The translations under genes and the position numbers were made by a program. The notes beneath the pieces are model-generated. The model saw only the letters and a program-made list of their open reading frames with translations. It did not search any database and had not been told where the DNA came from. This document shows positions 16,879 through 26,515 of a DNA stretch of 64,000 nucleotides, in pieces. Position 1 is the stretch's first letter. Each line of letters starts with the position of its first letter. Origin of the DNA: Bacteroidota bacterium (GTDB taxonomy: Bacteria > Bacteroidota > Rhodothermia > Rhodothermales > UBA10348); assembly GCA_029262855.1 (NCBI GenBank), contig JAJCYP010000033.1, forward strand, positions 1 to 64,000, written 5' to 3'.

Positions 16879-17709
16879 TCAGCCGCCCAGTGCGAAGCGC
16901 ACAAAACCGGAGACGGACGCCCCCGTGGTCTTGAGCATTTCGTTCACCGTCTGGGAGGAATCCTTGACGAAGGGCTGCTCGAGAAGCACGTTGTCCTTGT
17001 AGTAGCGTTCGAGTTTGCCGGTGGCAATCCGATCGATGATCTGCTCCGGCTTGCCGTCGAGTCGGGCCGCCTCGCGGGCGATCTCCATCTCTTTCTCCTT
17101 CAGCTCGTCCGATACGTCGTCGCGGCTGGTGGCGATGGGATTGAGAGCGGCCACCTGCATGGCTACGTCCCTGCCGGCCGTCTCGAGATCTCCGTCTCCC
17201 GAAACATGAACGAGTACGCCCAGCTTGGCACCGGGGTGGATGTACGAGACCACTTTGCCACCGTTGTTGGTTTCGACGGTGTGGCGGCGGACATCGATCT
17301 TCTCGCCAATCTTCCCCGTCATTCGGGTAATGGCCTGACCCAGCGTCTCACTTCCGTCGAAGGGGACGGAAAGGAGCGCACCGCTGTCTGCCGGCTGCTC
17401 ACTCAGGACCAGACCTGCGACCTTGTCCGCGAAGCCCTGGAATTCGGAGTTGCGAGCCACGAAATCAGTCTCGCAGTTCACTTCCACGAGAATGGACGTA
17501 GAGCCATCGGCGCTGGAGGCCGTGGCGATGATGCCTTCCTTGGCATCGCGGTCAGCGCGCTTGGCGGCCACCTTCTGACCCTGCTTGCGCAACAGGTCAA
17601 TGGCGGCATCGAAGTCACCATTGGTTTCCTGGAGCGCCTTCTTGCAGTCCATCATGCCTACACCGGTGATGTCCCGCAGTCTCTTGACGTCCTTGGCAGA
17701 AATTGACAT
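16879..17709 (-). CDS. tsf: translation elongation factor Ts
   Basis: A 276-residue EF-Ts, the nucleotide exchange factor for EF-Tu. The N-terminal TGVGMMDCKKALQETNGDFDAAI and the TDFVARN motif (EVNCETDFVARNSEF) are diagnostic. It lies 51 bases downstream of rpsB with only a GC-rich hairpin-capable spacer between them, and its transcript ends at the strong terminator at 16821-16860. Confidence 0.97.
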   Translation of the reverse strand: MSISAKDVKRLRDITGVGMMDCKKALQETNGDFDAAIDLLRKQGQKVAAKRADRDAKEGIIATASSADGSTSILVEVNCETDFVARNSEFQGFADKVAGLVLSEQPADSGALLSVPFDGSETLGQAITRMTGKIGEKIDVRRHTVETNNGGKVVSYIHPGAKLGVLVHVSGDGDLETAGRDVAMQVAALNPIATSRDDVSDELKEKEMEIAREAARLDGKPEQIIDRIATGKLERYYKDNVLLEQPFVKDSSQTVNEMLKTTGASVSGFVRFALGG

Positions 17710-17760
17710 GTCTGTCGGATCTATGGTTGCCCCGGGTGAGATCCCGGGAAATGTGCTTGA

Positions 17761-18765
17761 CTAGGCCGCGGGGGCGTCGGCCTTTGGGGCGTCGGACTTC
17801 GGAGCTGCGGCCTTTGCACCGTCAGCTTTCGGAGCGGCAGCCTTGGGGGAGGCAGCTTTTGGAGCGTCGGCCTTGGGGGCGGCAGCTTTTGGAGCGTCGG
17901 CCTTCGGAGCGGCAGCCTTGGGGGCGGCAGCCCTTGCGCCGTCAGCCCTGGGCGTTCTGGTCTTCTTTGGGGGCTTTGCGGCCTTGGCCGCGGCCTCCTT
18001 CTCAGCTTCCCTCTCGGCCTGGCGGGTCTCTTTCTCGGCCTTGGCCGCGGCGTCCTGCGATTCCTTGGCCTTCGAACCCTCGGCGATAGCCTCGGCGATG
18101 ACCGACGTGATCAGCTCAATGGAGCGCTGGGCGTCGTCATTGGAAGGGATGGGGAAGTCAACGAGGTCAGGATCGCAGTTGGTATCGACCATGGCAATGA
18201 TCGGGATGTTCAGGCGCTTCGCCTCCTTCACCGCGATGTGCTCCCGGTTGATATCCACGATGAACAGCGCGCCAGGGAGGCGAGCCATGTCCTGGATGCC
18301 ACTGAGGACCTTTTCCAGCTTATCCCGCTCGCGACGGAGCATGAGGCGCTCCTTCTTCTTGAGCTGGTCGAGCGTTCCGTCATCCTCCATCTTGGCCAAG
18401 TCTTCCATGCGACGAATGCTCTTGCGAATCGTCTGGAAGTTGGTCAGCGTGCCACCGAGCCAGCGCTCGACGACGTAGGGAGACCCACAGTCGGCCGCGT
18501 ACTTGCGGATGATGTCACGGGCCTGCTTCTTCGTGCCGGTGAAGAGAACGCGCTTTCCGCGCTTGGCGAATCGTCCTGCTGCCTCGGCGGCTGCATCCAC
18601 ATAACGCTGGGTCTGCGTCAGGTCAATGATGTGGATCCCGTTACGCTCCATGAAGATGTGGGAGCGCATCTTCGGGTTCCAGCGACTGGTCAGGTGGCCG
18701 AAATGTGTGCCGGCCTTGAGCAACGCGTCGATTTCGAGGCGATGCTGGGGAGTGGTTTCACTCAT
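17761..18765 (-). CDS. rpsB: 30S ribosomal protein S2 with long Ala/Lys/Pro tail
   Basis: A 334-residue S2. The globular part (about residues 1-235) has [39 protein letters not shown] and [12 protein letters not shown]. It is followed by about 100 extra residues: a charged [11 protein letters not shown] stretch, then repeated units of the [14 protein letters not shown] kind. Bacterial S2 usually ends near residue 230-250, so this tail is a lineage-specific disordered, basic extension. The start is ATG 18765, where family similarity begins; a longer frame reaches 18843. It heads the rpsB-tsf unit. Confidence 0.96.
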   Translation of the reverse strand: MSETTPQHRLEIDALLKAGTHFGHLTSRWNPKMRSHIFMERNGIHIIDLTQTQRYVDAAAEAAGRFAKRGKRVLFTGTKKQARDIIRKYAADCGSPYVVERWLGGTLTNFQTIRKSIRRMEDLAKMEDDGTLDQLKKKERLMLRRERDKLEKVLSGIQDMARLPGALFIVDINREHIAVKEAKRLNIPIIAMVDTNCDPDLVDFPIPSNDDAQRSIELITSVIAEAIAEGSKAKESQDAAAKAEKETRQAEREAEKEAAAKAAKPPKKTRTPRADGARAAAPKAAAPKADAPKAAAPKADAPKAASPKAAAPKADGAKAAAPKSDAPKADAPAA

Positions 18766-18913
18766 CGTATGTATCGGTTTTTCCGCTACGGCCCTCACGT
18801 GGTGCAGAGGAACCAGCAAGCGCTGGCCACCCCCCCTGCCCATCAGGCCGTATGTGTGATAGGATTGGATGGAATACCCGACATCCAGCGGGAGGGCGAA
18901 AGCCCCAAAAATG

Positions 18914-19309
18914 CTAGCGCTTGGAGAACTGGAATTTCTTACGGGCCTTGGGCTGTCCGTATTTTTTCCGCTCTACCATGCGAGGATCACGCGTCAGGAA
19001 TCCTGCGTCACGCAGGGCCTTGCGGTGCTCTTCGTCAACGTCTACCAGTGCGCGGGCGATGCCCATGCGAATGGCCTCGGCCTGACCGGTAAGTCCGCCG
19101 CCTTTCACGTTGACCACAAGGTCCCACTGGCCGGCGGTGCCGGTGACTTCGAACGGGGACGAGATGGCCATACGGCGCCACTCGAGCGGGAAGTACTCAG
19201 CGAGTTCTCGCTTGTTGATCTTGACCTTGCCCTTGCCGGGACGGAGGTAAACGCGAGCCACAGAGGTCTTGCGACGACCGACGGTCTGATGCTGGTTGAT
19301 AACTGCCAT
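18914..19309 (-). CDS. rpsI: 30S ribosomal protein S9
   Basis: A 131-residue S9. The N-terminal [15 protein letters not shown] and the basic C-terminus [19 protein letters not shown], which reaches the ribosomal P site, are typical. It starts five bases after the rplM stop and is cotranscribed with it from the promoter at 19850-19878. About 150 bases separate it from rpsB. Confidence 0.97.
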   Translation of the reverse strand: MAVINQHQTVGRRKTSVARVYLRPGKGKVKINKRELAEYFPLEWRRMAISSPFEVTGTAGQWDLVVNVKGGGLTGQAEAIRMGIARALVDVDEEHRKALRDAGFLTRDPRMVERKKYGQPKARKKFQFSKR

Positions 19310-19314
19310 GGTAA

Positions 19315-19758
19315 TTAGAACGTCAGCGGTTCAGGCTTCTGGGCCTCGTGAGGGTGCTCGGTGCCAGCGTAGGCCTTAAGCTTCTTGAGCATTTGCCGAC
19401 CCAGGGGGCCCTTTGGCAACATGCCTTTGACTGCATTTTCGACAATGAAGGTCGGCTTGCGATCGCGCACATCGCGCGGGGTCCGCGTCCGTCCACCGCC
19501 CGGGTAACCGGTGTGGCGGAAGTACTCCTTGGCCGTTTCCTTATTGCCGGTGAACCGGACCTTGTCGGCGTTGATGACTACCACAAAATCTCCTGTATCC
19601 ACATGGGGTGTAAAGGAGGGCTTGTGCTTGCCACGAAGGATGGACGCCACCTGAGAGGCGAGCCGACCGACAACCTGGTTTTCGGCATCGACCACAAACC
19701 ATTTGCGGTCGACGTCCTGCGGCCGGGCGCTGAGGGTCTTGAAAGAATTAACTTGCAT
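19315..19758 (-). CDS. rplM: 50S ribosomal protein L13
   Basis: A 147-residue L13. Visible blocks are [48 protein letters not shown] and [22 protein letters not shown]. The start is ATG 19758, giving the normal length; the frame runs on upstream without family similarity. It is the first gene of the rplM-rpsI operon, with about 92 bases of leader between the -10 element and the start codon. Confidence 0.97.
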   Translation of the reverse strand: MQVNSFKTLSARPQDVDRKWFVVDAENQVVGRLASQVASILRGKHKPSFTPHVDTGDFVVVINADKVRFTGNKETAKEYFRHTGYPGGGRTRTPRDVRDRKPTFIVENAVKGMLPKGPLGRQMLKKLKAYAGTEHPHEAQKPEPLTF

Positions 19759-19849
19759 TCTGAGGGCCGGCACGGGGACCGGCAGTCTGCTTTTCCATTT
19801 TTGCCCGACGAGTCCGGGCTTGCGACGGTGGGATATGCCGCAGCCTCGC

Positions 19850-19878
19850 AAAGTACGTACTCTGCCAAGGACTGACAA
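19850..19878 (-). promoter_or_regulatory. promoter of rplM-rpsI
   Basis: On the minus strand TTGTCA (plus 19873-19878) is followed after exactly 17 bp by TACTTT (plus 19850-19855). The same two hexamers with the same spacing occur before the DUF177 gene at 29951-29979. Transcription would start near 19843 and leave a roughly 85-base leader on rplM. Confidence 0.65.
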
Positions 19879-19989
19879 CAGATTCCAGTCACGGAAGCAC
19901 GGTACACGCCTGTATAGCCCCTGAGTTTGCCGAATAGGGGTGTCCGCGCTGTTTCTTGATACATATTCCATGTCCGGGCGCTCTACAGG

Positions 19990-20691
19990 GTGTCCGATCG
20001 AAGGAAAAAACCCGTGTTTTCAAGGTTCTCACACAAATCAGATCTCTCCAGGCTTGATGGCCTGGTACGCCAGCTGCCATTCGATCTCGACGACGGCGCT
20101 GCGGTCGGCGCCCTGTATGCGGAGTGGAAGGCAGCGCCAGGCAAGCAGAATCAGTACCTCGTCGACTTGTGGACGTACTGCTACGTGAGGCGGTACTTCC
20201 TCGTCAAGTTCGTCCGGGGCGACGGCGGATACAGCTCGGGTGATCTGGAGATGGTGATCGAGAAAGCCTTTCAGAAGATCTCCGCCGGCCGCGAGACCAT
20301 TCGAGATGCCACCCGATATCCCAACTGGGTTGTGGTCACCTGCCGAAACACCTTCGTCAACTTTGTGACGCGTCAACCCGATCACATTCCCGTAGACCGG
20401 ATTGCCGAGCCGCGGGCCGACCCGGAGCCACTGGACGCACTGCATGACGAGGCGATTCGGGCATCGGCACTCGACGCCGCAATTCGAAGGCTCCCCGCGT
20501 ATCTGCGAGGGGTGGCGCGTCTGCGACTGGTAGAAGGCCTGGCGTACGAGGTCATTCAGGACCGGACCGGAATTCCCGTACCTTCGGTCCGAACCTACGC
20601 GCACAAGGCTGTGACGAGACTCCGGCAGGACAAGGCTTTCTTGAAAGGCATGGGTTACGAAGCCGAAAAAAATGTGTCAAGTAGGTCATGA
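19990..20691 (+). CDS. RNA polymerase sigma factor, ECF-like
   Basis: A 233-residue sigma-70 family protein with region 2-like helices ([37 protein letters not shown]) and a C-terminal region 4 helix-turn-helix ([37 protein letters not shown]). It lacks regions 1 and 3, so it is of the ECF type, although region 2 is divergent. Its stop overlaps the start of the next gene (ATGA), a membrane protein in the position typical of anti-sigma factors. The start is taken as GTG 19990; a GTG at 20014 is an alternative. Confidence 0.82.
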   Translation: MSDRRKKPVFSRFSHKSDLSRLDGLVRQLPFDLDDGAAVGALYAEWKAAPGKQNQYLVDLWTYCYVRRYFLVKFVRGDGGYSSGDLEMVIEKAFQKISAGRETIRDATRYPNWVVVTCRNTFVNFVTRQPDHIPVDRIAEPRADPEPLDALHDEAIRASALDAAIRRLPAYLRGVARLRLVEGLAYEVIQDRTGIPVPSVRTYAHKAVTRLRQDKAFLKGMGYEAEKNVSSRS

Positions 20692-21494
20692 AGAGGCCCT
20701 CATCAGAGTTGGACATCCTCGCCGCATTCCTGGACGAGCCTGAGCGTCGGGCTCTGGAGGCGGACGCCGGGAATGACCTGGGTCGGGCGCAGACCATCGC
20801 GGAATCGTACAGGCTCAAGGATACCCTGGAGCGCGGGGGTGCCATCGAAGCCCGGGATCTGGATGACCTCGTGCTGGCTTTTGCCACCCTCGGAGACGAC
20901 CCTGTTTCCAACACCTGGCGCTCCCGAATCAGAGATCGACTGGGACAGGATCCGGTTGCGGCACAAAGAGCCGAGGATCTGCGGCAGCAGGTGCGGGGCC
21001 TGGAGGCGGGATCAGACGCCGCGGCCCACTTCGCCCGTCTGACCGGCCGCGCCGCCGCCCCGGGGCCTCGTCGCAGCGGGCTTTGGCTGGCCGCGGCCTC
21101 CGTGGTCGTTCTCGTGCTGGCCCATGGCATTTACGAGGGGGTTACAGAAGACCCTGTCCGACGGGCCGCCTGGTCACAGCTGGAGCGGCCCCGCCCGACC
21201 CGCGGTAGTGCCTTTGCCGCATCCGAGCTCCAGCGAGCCAATGAAATGGCCCTGGCATCAAGGAGGACTGTTCTCGGGCTGTGGCCCCGGTATGATCAGG
21301 CTCGCCTTCTGGCGGCGGACGCCTTGCTGACGGGACGGGATGATCCGCCCGCCGTACTTCTCCGCGCCCAGATACAGGCCGCGGCCGGGCAGTTCGAGCG
21401 ATCCCGCCGCACGCTGGAAGCCGCGGCCCAGAGTCCGGAGCCCGCAGGATGGCGAGCTCTGCGGCAGGTTTTGGCCCCGGACACGCTGCGTTGA
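20688..21494 (+). CDS. single-pass membrane protein, possible anti-sigma factor
   Basis: A 268-residue protein, translationally coupled to the sigma factor (ATGA overlap). It has a cytoplasmic part of about 125 residues rich in charged helices, one membrane segment near residues 127-145 (LWLAAASVVVLVLAHGIY), and a periplasmic part with TPR-like helices (RYDQARLLAADALL, AVLLRAQIQAAAGQFERSRRTLEAAA). No zinc-binding HxxxCxxC motif is present. Position and topology suggest an anti-sigma factor or sensor, but I do not recognise a named family. Confidence 0.6.
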   Translation: MKRPSSELDILAAFLDEPERRALEADAGNDLGRAQTIAESYRLKDTLERGGAIEARDLDDLVLAFATLGDDPVSNTWRSRIRDRLGQDPVAAQRAEDLRQQVRGLEAGSDAAAHFARLTGRAAAPGPRRSGLWLAAASVVVLVLAHGIYEGVTEDPVRRAAWSQLERPRPTRGSAFAASELQRANEMALASRRTVLGLWPRYDQARLLAADALLTGRDDPPAVLLRAQIQAAAGQFERSRRTLEAAAQSPEPAGWRALRQVLAPDTLR

Positions 21495-21666
21495 CGCGTT
21501 AAGGGAAGGGGTGGTCCGGTCTTTGCAGCCGGGCCGTCGTCGCCGTCTCGCGGAAACCGGGAAAACATGGGGAGCCCTCACGGCGTATCGTTGATGTCGG
21601 CCGCTGTTTCCGACTGGAAACCCTGTGCTGACGGCGGTAGATTTCCCCTCTTGACACACTGTCCTT

Positions 21667-22344
21667 ATGCCAGCCATGAAACGCACATTCACTCTCTTGG
21701 CCTTGGCCACTATCCTTGCCACGCCTGCATTCTCGCAGATTGGTGTGGCCATTCGGGCCGGCACACTGGGGCCGGGCATAAACGTCGCCTACGGCATTTC
21801 GGAGAAGCTGGCCGTTCGGGCAACCGGATCTTATCTGACCTACACGCGCACCGAGTCCATTGACGAAGAGGTTTCGGTCGAGATCAAGGGTGACGCCACC
21901 GTCGGTGCAATTGGAGTGCTCCTGGACTTCCATCCGTTCGGAAATTTTTTCAGACTGTCCGGCGGTGTCACCGCGAACCTCTTTGAGGTAAACGGAAACG
22001 GCCTGCCCACCGAATCTTACTGCTTTGGAGACGAAAACGCCGGCGTCTGTGATGGGAAGCTGTTTGCTCCGAATCGTCTTGGCAGCTTTGGCGCGACGCT
22101 CGCTTACAGTTCGGCCGTTGCGCCGTACGCCGGAATCGGCTTCGGGCGGGTTGCCGGCAGGAAACGGATCGGACTCCTGCTTGACATGGGTGCGCTGTAC
22201 ACGGGCTCGCCTGAGCTCGACCTGGAAGGCTCGGGCCTGCTTGCGCCGACCGCCTCACCAGAACAGGAAGACAGGCTGAATCAGGGAATCGAATCCTTCA
22301 AGTGGTATCCCGTCCTCTCGTTCGGCATCGCCATCCGCATTTGA
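21667..22344 (+). CDS. outer-membrane beta-barrel-like protein, copy 1
   Basis: A 225-residue exported protein with a signal peptide (MKRTFTLLALATILATPAFS) and then alternating hydrophobic strands ending in FGIAIRI, as in small outer-membrane barrels. It is a paralogue of the gene at 24281: both share the LGxG opening, a GALYTGSP/GALYTGGS segment and an L(L/S)PTAS segment. It is followed after 35 bases by a lipoprotein gene, and the same pair order recurs downstream. GGAAACC occurs twice upstream (21552 and 21616), which could be -35 elements of an ECF promoter. The start is ATG 21667 or 21676. Confidence 0.7.
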   Translation: MPAMKRTFTLLALATILATPAFSQIGVAIRAGTLGPGINVAYGISEKLAVRATGSYLTYTRTESIDEEVSVEIKGDATVGAIGVLLDFHPFGNFFRLSGGVTANLFEVNGNGLPTESYCFGDENAGVCDGKLFAPNRLGSFGATLAYSSAVAPYAGIGFGRVAGRKRIGLLLDMGALYTGSPELDLEGSGLLAPTASPEQEDRLNQGIESFKWYPVLSFGIAIRI

Positions 22345-22379
22345 ATTCCGCCAAGACAGGCGCATCAATTTTTAGCTCA

Positions 22380-24137
22380 ATGAGACCCATGAAATATTTC
22401 CCCCCAATCGCACTATCAGCCCTGATGGCGATGGCTCTCGTCGGCTGCGACTTCGATGCGGCAAAGGACGCATTCGAGGACTTCGATCTCGTCATCGAAC
22501 TGGAGCCCATCAACACAGTGGTCAACGGTATCGTCGTCGACAATTCCGACGGCAACTTGATCGCAGCCAGACTCGAATTCTCCGGTCCGGGGGCCAGTAT
22601 TCTGATTGATGCCTATTCCGATCCCATCACTTCGCTGGAAGCAGAGAGCGGCGTCGTCACGTTCGGCATCCAGAATGCCGTCGTACCCAGCGAATCTTCA
22701 CCGGTCGAGTTGACGGTAACAGCAAGCGCGGATGGTTACTACACCAACAGCCAGACTTTCGAGATTACCGAAACGGGCGACTCCCAGTTCACTGTCTCGC
22801 TTTCGAGTTCAAACATCTCCGCATCCGTGGGCGGAACCTCGTCCACGCGGGATACGAACACGACAACCGACTCTGGCGGAGCCGTCACCCAACAGGTGAC
22901 TGTGACCACGCAGCAGACGGCACAGACCAGTGCCACGGCCGCTGTCGCGGTCTCCCAGGGCGCTACGCCCGTAACGGCGACGGGCACGCCCTTGACCGGT
23001 CAGTTGACGATTGACCTGCGCAGCTACGACTCGGGTGCGGGCCTTCAGGCCCTGCCGGCTGCCGCCAGGCAACGCAGCGACGGCACCAACCAGGCCGTTG
23101 GCGGCGCAGCCTTCTTCAAGATGACTGATTCCAACGGAAACGTTGCCGTCGGTGCCGTTGCCGCCTCCTCCGGTATTTCCGCGGACAAGAGCGCGGGCAT
23201 CTGTACGGGTGGCATACTGATCAGCCTCAAGTCCTCAGACGCGGCGCTTCGCGCGTCGTATGACCAGGCTGCGGCGCTCAACCTGACGGTGGATGCCAAA
23301 GGGTATGCCTACACGCCGGCGGACGGCCAGAACATCCTCGTGGCCGACACCATCGTCGAAGAAGATGGATCGGGCGTGAAGGTGGATCTCTGCCTCGGCG
23401 GTGCCTCAACGGATCCGGGTTTCATCGACACATCCATCATCGGGGACGCCTCAGAAGGGATCATCTACACCTACGCTTTTGGTTCGAGCTCGGTCAACAC
23501 CGGCATGCTGAATCATCAGGTGACGATTGCGAACCTGTCCGGCTCCCAGAACATCCAGTTCACCATTTCAGGCCCGGGCCTGAACAGGACGGCAAACAAG
23601 TCAGTTGCCAACGGCGCTTACTCGCTCGCCACGCTCGTGGGTACCTCGGGAACGTTCGATGTGGTCGCCAACGCCAGCTACTCGCTCTCGGCCAAGTACG
23701 TTGGCTCCACGCAGGTGACCGCGGTCAGTATGTCCGACCCGCTCTCGGGAAGCAGCTCGCTCACCATGCCGGTCACCTCTGATCTGCAGTCATACAACAT
23801 CACCGCATCGCTCCAGTGTGATGATCCGAACACGCAGAAATTTGAGGTTCAGATCACCAGCCAGAGCCTCGACGCCGTGAGCGCCTTCTACCGGATTGCC
23901 AACAATGGCGAGTCCTGGACGGTGCTTGGCAAGAGTGCCATTACCTCGAAGGAGGCCACGGACGCACGCATTGAGATCAAGGGCAACCTGTCCCTGAAGC
24001 CTGCTACGCTCTATGAGCTCAAGGGCGTTCTGGGCAGTGACGCCTCCACCACGAGGGAGACCACGCCGGCCTCCGGCGGCAACTGGGTCATCGCACTGAA
24101 TACCGACGACGTCGGTATTTCCTGCACAGACCGCTAG
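22380..24137 (+). CDS. surface lipoprotein with Ig-like repeats, copy 1
   Basis: A 585-residue lipoprotein. The signal peptide ends in a lipobox (LMAMALVGC), so the cysteine near residue 23 is lipidated. The mature protein opens with a carboxypeptidase-regulatory-like/Ig-like beta domain (VNGIVVDNSDGN, PVELTVTASADGYYTNSQTF), followed by a Ser/Thr/Gln-rich linker and further beta-rich regions. It is paralogous to the lipoprotein at 24915. The partner is unknown; the adjacent barrel is the obvious candidate. A strong terminator follows. Confidence 0.75.
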   Translation: MRPMKYFPPIALSALMAMALVGCDFDAAKDAFEDFDLVIELEPINTVVNGIVVDNSDGNLIAARLEFSGPGASILIDAYSDPITSLEAESGVVTFGIQNAVVPSESSPVELTVTASADGYYTNSQTFEITETGDSQFTVSLSSSNISASVGGTSSTRDTNTTTDSGGAVTQQVTVTTQQTAQTSATAAVAVSQGATPVTATGTPLTGQLTIDLRSYDSGAGLQALPAAARQRSDGTNQAVGGAAFFKMTDSNGNVAVGAVAASSGISADKSAGICTGGILISLKSSDAALRASYDQAAALNLTVDAKGYAYTPADGQNILVADTIVEEDGSGVKVDLCLGGASTDPGFIDTSIIGDASEGIIYTYAFGSSSVNTGMLNHQVTIANLSGSQNIQFTISGPGLNRTANKSVANGAYSLATLVGTSGTFDVVANASYSLSAKYVGSTQVTAVSMSDPLSGSSSLTMPVTSDLQSYNITASLQCDDPNTQKFEVQITSQSLDAVSAFYRIANNGESWTVLGKSAITSKEATDARIEIKGNLSLKPATLYELKGVLGSDASTTRETTPASGGNWVIALNTDDVGISCTDR

Positions 24138-24200
24138 CCCCCGCTAGCCCGCCCCTTCGTGGGCCTGCGGCCCGCGCCCGTCGCGAGTTTCGCTCGACCA

Positions 24201-24234
24201 ATGCCCGCCCCTGAATGTCAGGGGCGGGCATTTT
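24201..24234 (+). terminator. Rho-independent terminator
   Basis: A perfect 12-bp stem (arms 24201-24212 and 24220-24231, ATGCCCGCCCCT and its complement) with a seven-base loop runs into TTTT. It separates the first barrel/lipoprotein pair from the second. Confidence 0.88.
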
Positions 24235-24280
24235 GCGGGTGTGCGGCATACGCATCCGGTTGTCTCGCTACCTTGAGGGC

Positions 24281-24931
24281 ATGTCTGCCCGATTCTTCGC
24301 CTGTCTGATGACCCTGATCCCCGCGGGACTGAGCCATGGCCAATCCTTGGAGTTGGGCGTGATCACGGGGAGCCTGGGCCAAGGTGTCAGCCTGTCCACC
24401 GCCGTTTCCGACAACTGGACCGTCCACATTCGGGGATTGTATCAGACGCGATCCGCCATTCGACCCTATTCCAGCGGCGGCCTGCGGTTTTCCTCCAGTG
24501 ACCGCACGATCTCCGGGGCCGCCAGTGTGTCGGTCGATCGGGATCTGCCCGGGCGATTTGGGATCACCGCAGGCATTTGGGCTCTGGTAGCCGAGAGAAG
24601 ACTGGCCCTGGAGCCGGTATCCGGAACGCTTTCGGGTACGGAGCTGACTCCGGAGGAGATTGGCACCGTCAGTGTGCAGGTATCGCTCCCACAACATCCG
24701 GTGCCGTACCTGGGGGCCTTCAGGACCGTGCATCTGTTCCGGAGGTGGGCAGCGAGAATTGACATCGGAGCCCTTTACACCGGCGGCTCCGTCACCGAGA
24801 GTCAGGCGACCGGCCGCCTGTCACCGACTGCATCGTGGCTTCGGGAGACCGAGAAAGCGGCCGCTCCGTCACGACTCCTTCCCGTTATCCAACTTGGGCT
24901 ATCCCTGGATCTCGATGCGCCGACTCGCTAG
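24281..24931 (+). CDS. outer-membrane beta-barrel-like protein, copy 2
   Basis: A 216-residue paralogue of the barrel-like protein at 21667. A signal peptide (MSARFFACLMTLIPAGLSHGQ) is followed by VITGSLGQGVSLSTAVSDNWTV, matching the LGPGINVAYGISEKLAV region of copy 1, and later DIGALYTGGS and LSPTAS segments at equivalent places. The protein ends in alternating strand-like residues. The ATG at 24281 is preferred over upstream in-frame starts because the signal peptide begins there. Its 3' end overlaps the downstream lipoprotein gene by 17 bases. Confidence 0.68.
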   Translation: MSARFFACLMTLIPAGLSHGQSLELGVITGSLGQGVSLSTAVSDNWTVHIRGLYQTRSAIRPYSSGGLRFSSSDRTISGAASVSVDRDLPGRFGITAGIWALVAERRLALEPVSGTLSGTELTPEEIGTVSVQVSLPQHPVPYLGAFRTVHLFRRWAARIDIGALYTGGSVTESQATGRLSPTASWLRETEKAAAPSRLLPVIQLGLSLDLDAPTR

Positions 24932-26486
24932 CGGACTGGCATTCGGCTGCGCGCTTGTCCTCGCGGCGTGCGAGTTCAGCGGTCCGCTCGAGGACGTGGG
25001 AATTGTGACGCCCCTGGTCGCGGTGGATTCATTTCGGACGGTAGTGTCAGGCGTCGTCCTTGACGCCGCCACCGGAGATCCGATTGGCGGCGCGGCGCAG
25101 CTTTCCTTCGCCGGCGAGGTGGGCCCCCTGATGAGGGATCTGTTCGGGGGTCCGGTGGAGGGTTGGATCGACAGCCAGGGTTTCGCCTCCTACGGCATCG
25201 CCAACAGCGTTCGCCCCAGCTCTGACCGCCCGGTCGAGCTACGCGTTATCGCGCGCGGCGCGGGATACCAGACCAACAGCGCACGCATCGAAATACGCCG
25301 CGATGGGCGACACGAGTTTCGGGTCGTGCTGGTGCGGGACGACCTCCTGGACGAAGCCGCGAGAGGAAACGCCGAGTTCGAGATCCGGAGCGACTCCACC
25401 GTGGCGTCAACGATTGTCACAGCCCTGTCGCTGGGCCGGGAAGTCTTGAGCGTTCGGGTCCCCGCGAACACGACCGTGACATCCGGCCACGACCACGGCG
25501 TCTCAGGCGAAAAAGTGCTGCAGGCAACCTGGCGGCCGCCCTCCAGCCGGAGCCTCAGCCAATTCCCGGGTGGCATGGACGCCGGCGTGAGACCCCCGGA
25601 CGGATCGGACATACTCGCAACACTTACCACCGGAGCCGTCATTTCGATCTCGGTACCCGGAACCGAGTCCCTCCTCTTCGGCGACTCGTTGGAAGTCACC
25701 TCCGTGATCAGTCCTGCGCTGAAGAGCTCTCGGACCAACGCCGCGATACTACCCGGCGACGTGGTGGACATCCATCGCTGGAAGCCCGAGGAGGGTATAT
25801 GGCTGGAGCACACCCAGGCCAGGGTTCGCCGCGTTGGCGGAGACCTGACTGCAACCTTCCGGAGTGCGCAGACCGGCACCTTCTCCATCGGCTTCCGAAA
25901 TGGGCACTGTAGCGACGCCCGGGTCACTCTGTCGGGCAACACCCTGGGCGGTTCGGTTGTGGCCTGGCATGGAACTCCCGGTCAGGCGGACGCCCTTCGC
26001 GTCTGGCGCTTCGGGCGGGCTCAACGGGAGGTGGTTCTGGAGGGCCCTCCGGGTTTTTGGCAGGGGACGCTGGAAGTGCGACACGGTCAGGACGTCGCCG
26101 GCGTGAGTTATGCCAGCCTCTGTGGCGCACAAATGGAGATCGCGCTCGAAAACTCACCCGCGCCGGACCTGATCGAAGTCACCGCCTCGCCCATGGGGTG
26201 CTCATCGTTCGGCGTGACCGATGTCCCCACCCTCTCCGTCCTGGCGATTCCCCGCCCGTCGCCTCTCAGCGGCGAAGGGGCCCTGCTCCGACCCCCATAC
26301 GTTGTGGATCGGCTTGCGCTGGCCCACGAATCGCCGGGGCGGACAACGGGATTCTCGTTCGGTCCCGTCCGGTCTGACGACACGCTGTACCTGATCCTTG
26401 GAGGCCGCCACTGGGTCTATCCACCCAGCGATAGCGGCGTGTTGGACGTCTCGAACATGGCCCGGGAGACCGGGCTCTGTACCTGA
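24915..26486 (+). CDS. surface lipoprotein, copy 2
   Basis: A 523-residue lipoprotein with lipobox VLAAC at residues 15-19. Its first 110 residues of mature protein match copy 1 at 22380 closely in order: VVSGVVLDAATGDPI, FASYGIANSVRPSSDRPVELRV, AGYQTNSARIEI, HEFRVVLV. The rest has diverged and includes many beta-rich segments and four scattered cysteines. It overlaps the upstream barrel gene, so the pair is cotranslated. The barrel and lipoprotein probably form a surface complex; this is inferred from the conserved pairing. Confidence 0.75.
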   Translation: MRRLASGLAFGCALVLAACEFSGPLEDVGIVTPLVAVDSFRTVVSGVVLDAATGDPIGGAAQLSFAGEVGPLMRDLFGGPVEGWIDSQGFASYGIANSVRPSSDRPVELRVIARGAGYQTNSARIEIRRDGRHEFRVVLVRDDLLDEAARGNAEFEIRSDSTVASTIVTALSLGREVLSVRVPANTTVTSGHDHGVSGEKVLQATWRPPSSRSLSQFPGGMDAGVRPPDGSDILATLTTGAVISISVPGTESLLFGDSLEVTSVISPALKSSRTNAAILPGDVVDIHRWKPEEGIWLEHTQARVRRVGGDLTATFRSAQTGTFSIGFRNGHCSDARVTLSGNTLGGSVVAWHGTPGQADALRVWRFGRAQREVVLEGPPGFWQGTLEVRHGQDVAGVSYASLCGAQMEIALENSPAPDLIEVTASPMGCSSFGVTDVPTLSVLAIPRPSPLSGEGALLRPPYVVDRLALAHESPGRTTGFSFGPVRSDDTLYLILGGRHWVYPPSDSGVLDVSNMARETGLCT

Positions 26487-26515
26487 GCCTACCAGCACTA
26501 GAGTACAAGCCAGTA

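Noticed and set aside
16402-17706. 434-codon plus-strand open frame
   Set aside because: Antisense to pyrH and tsf and running through the tsf terminator; no domain recognised.
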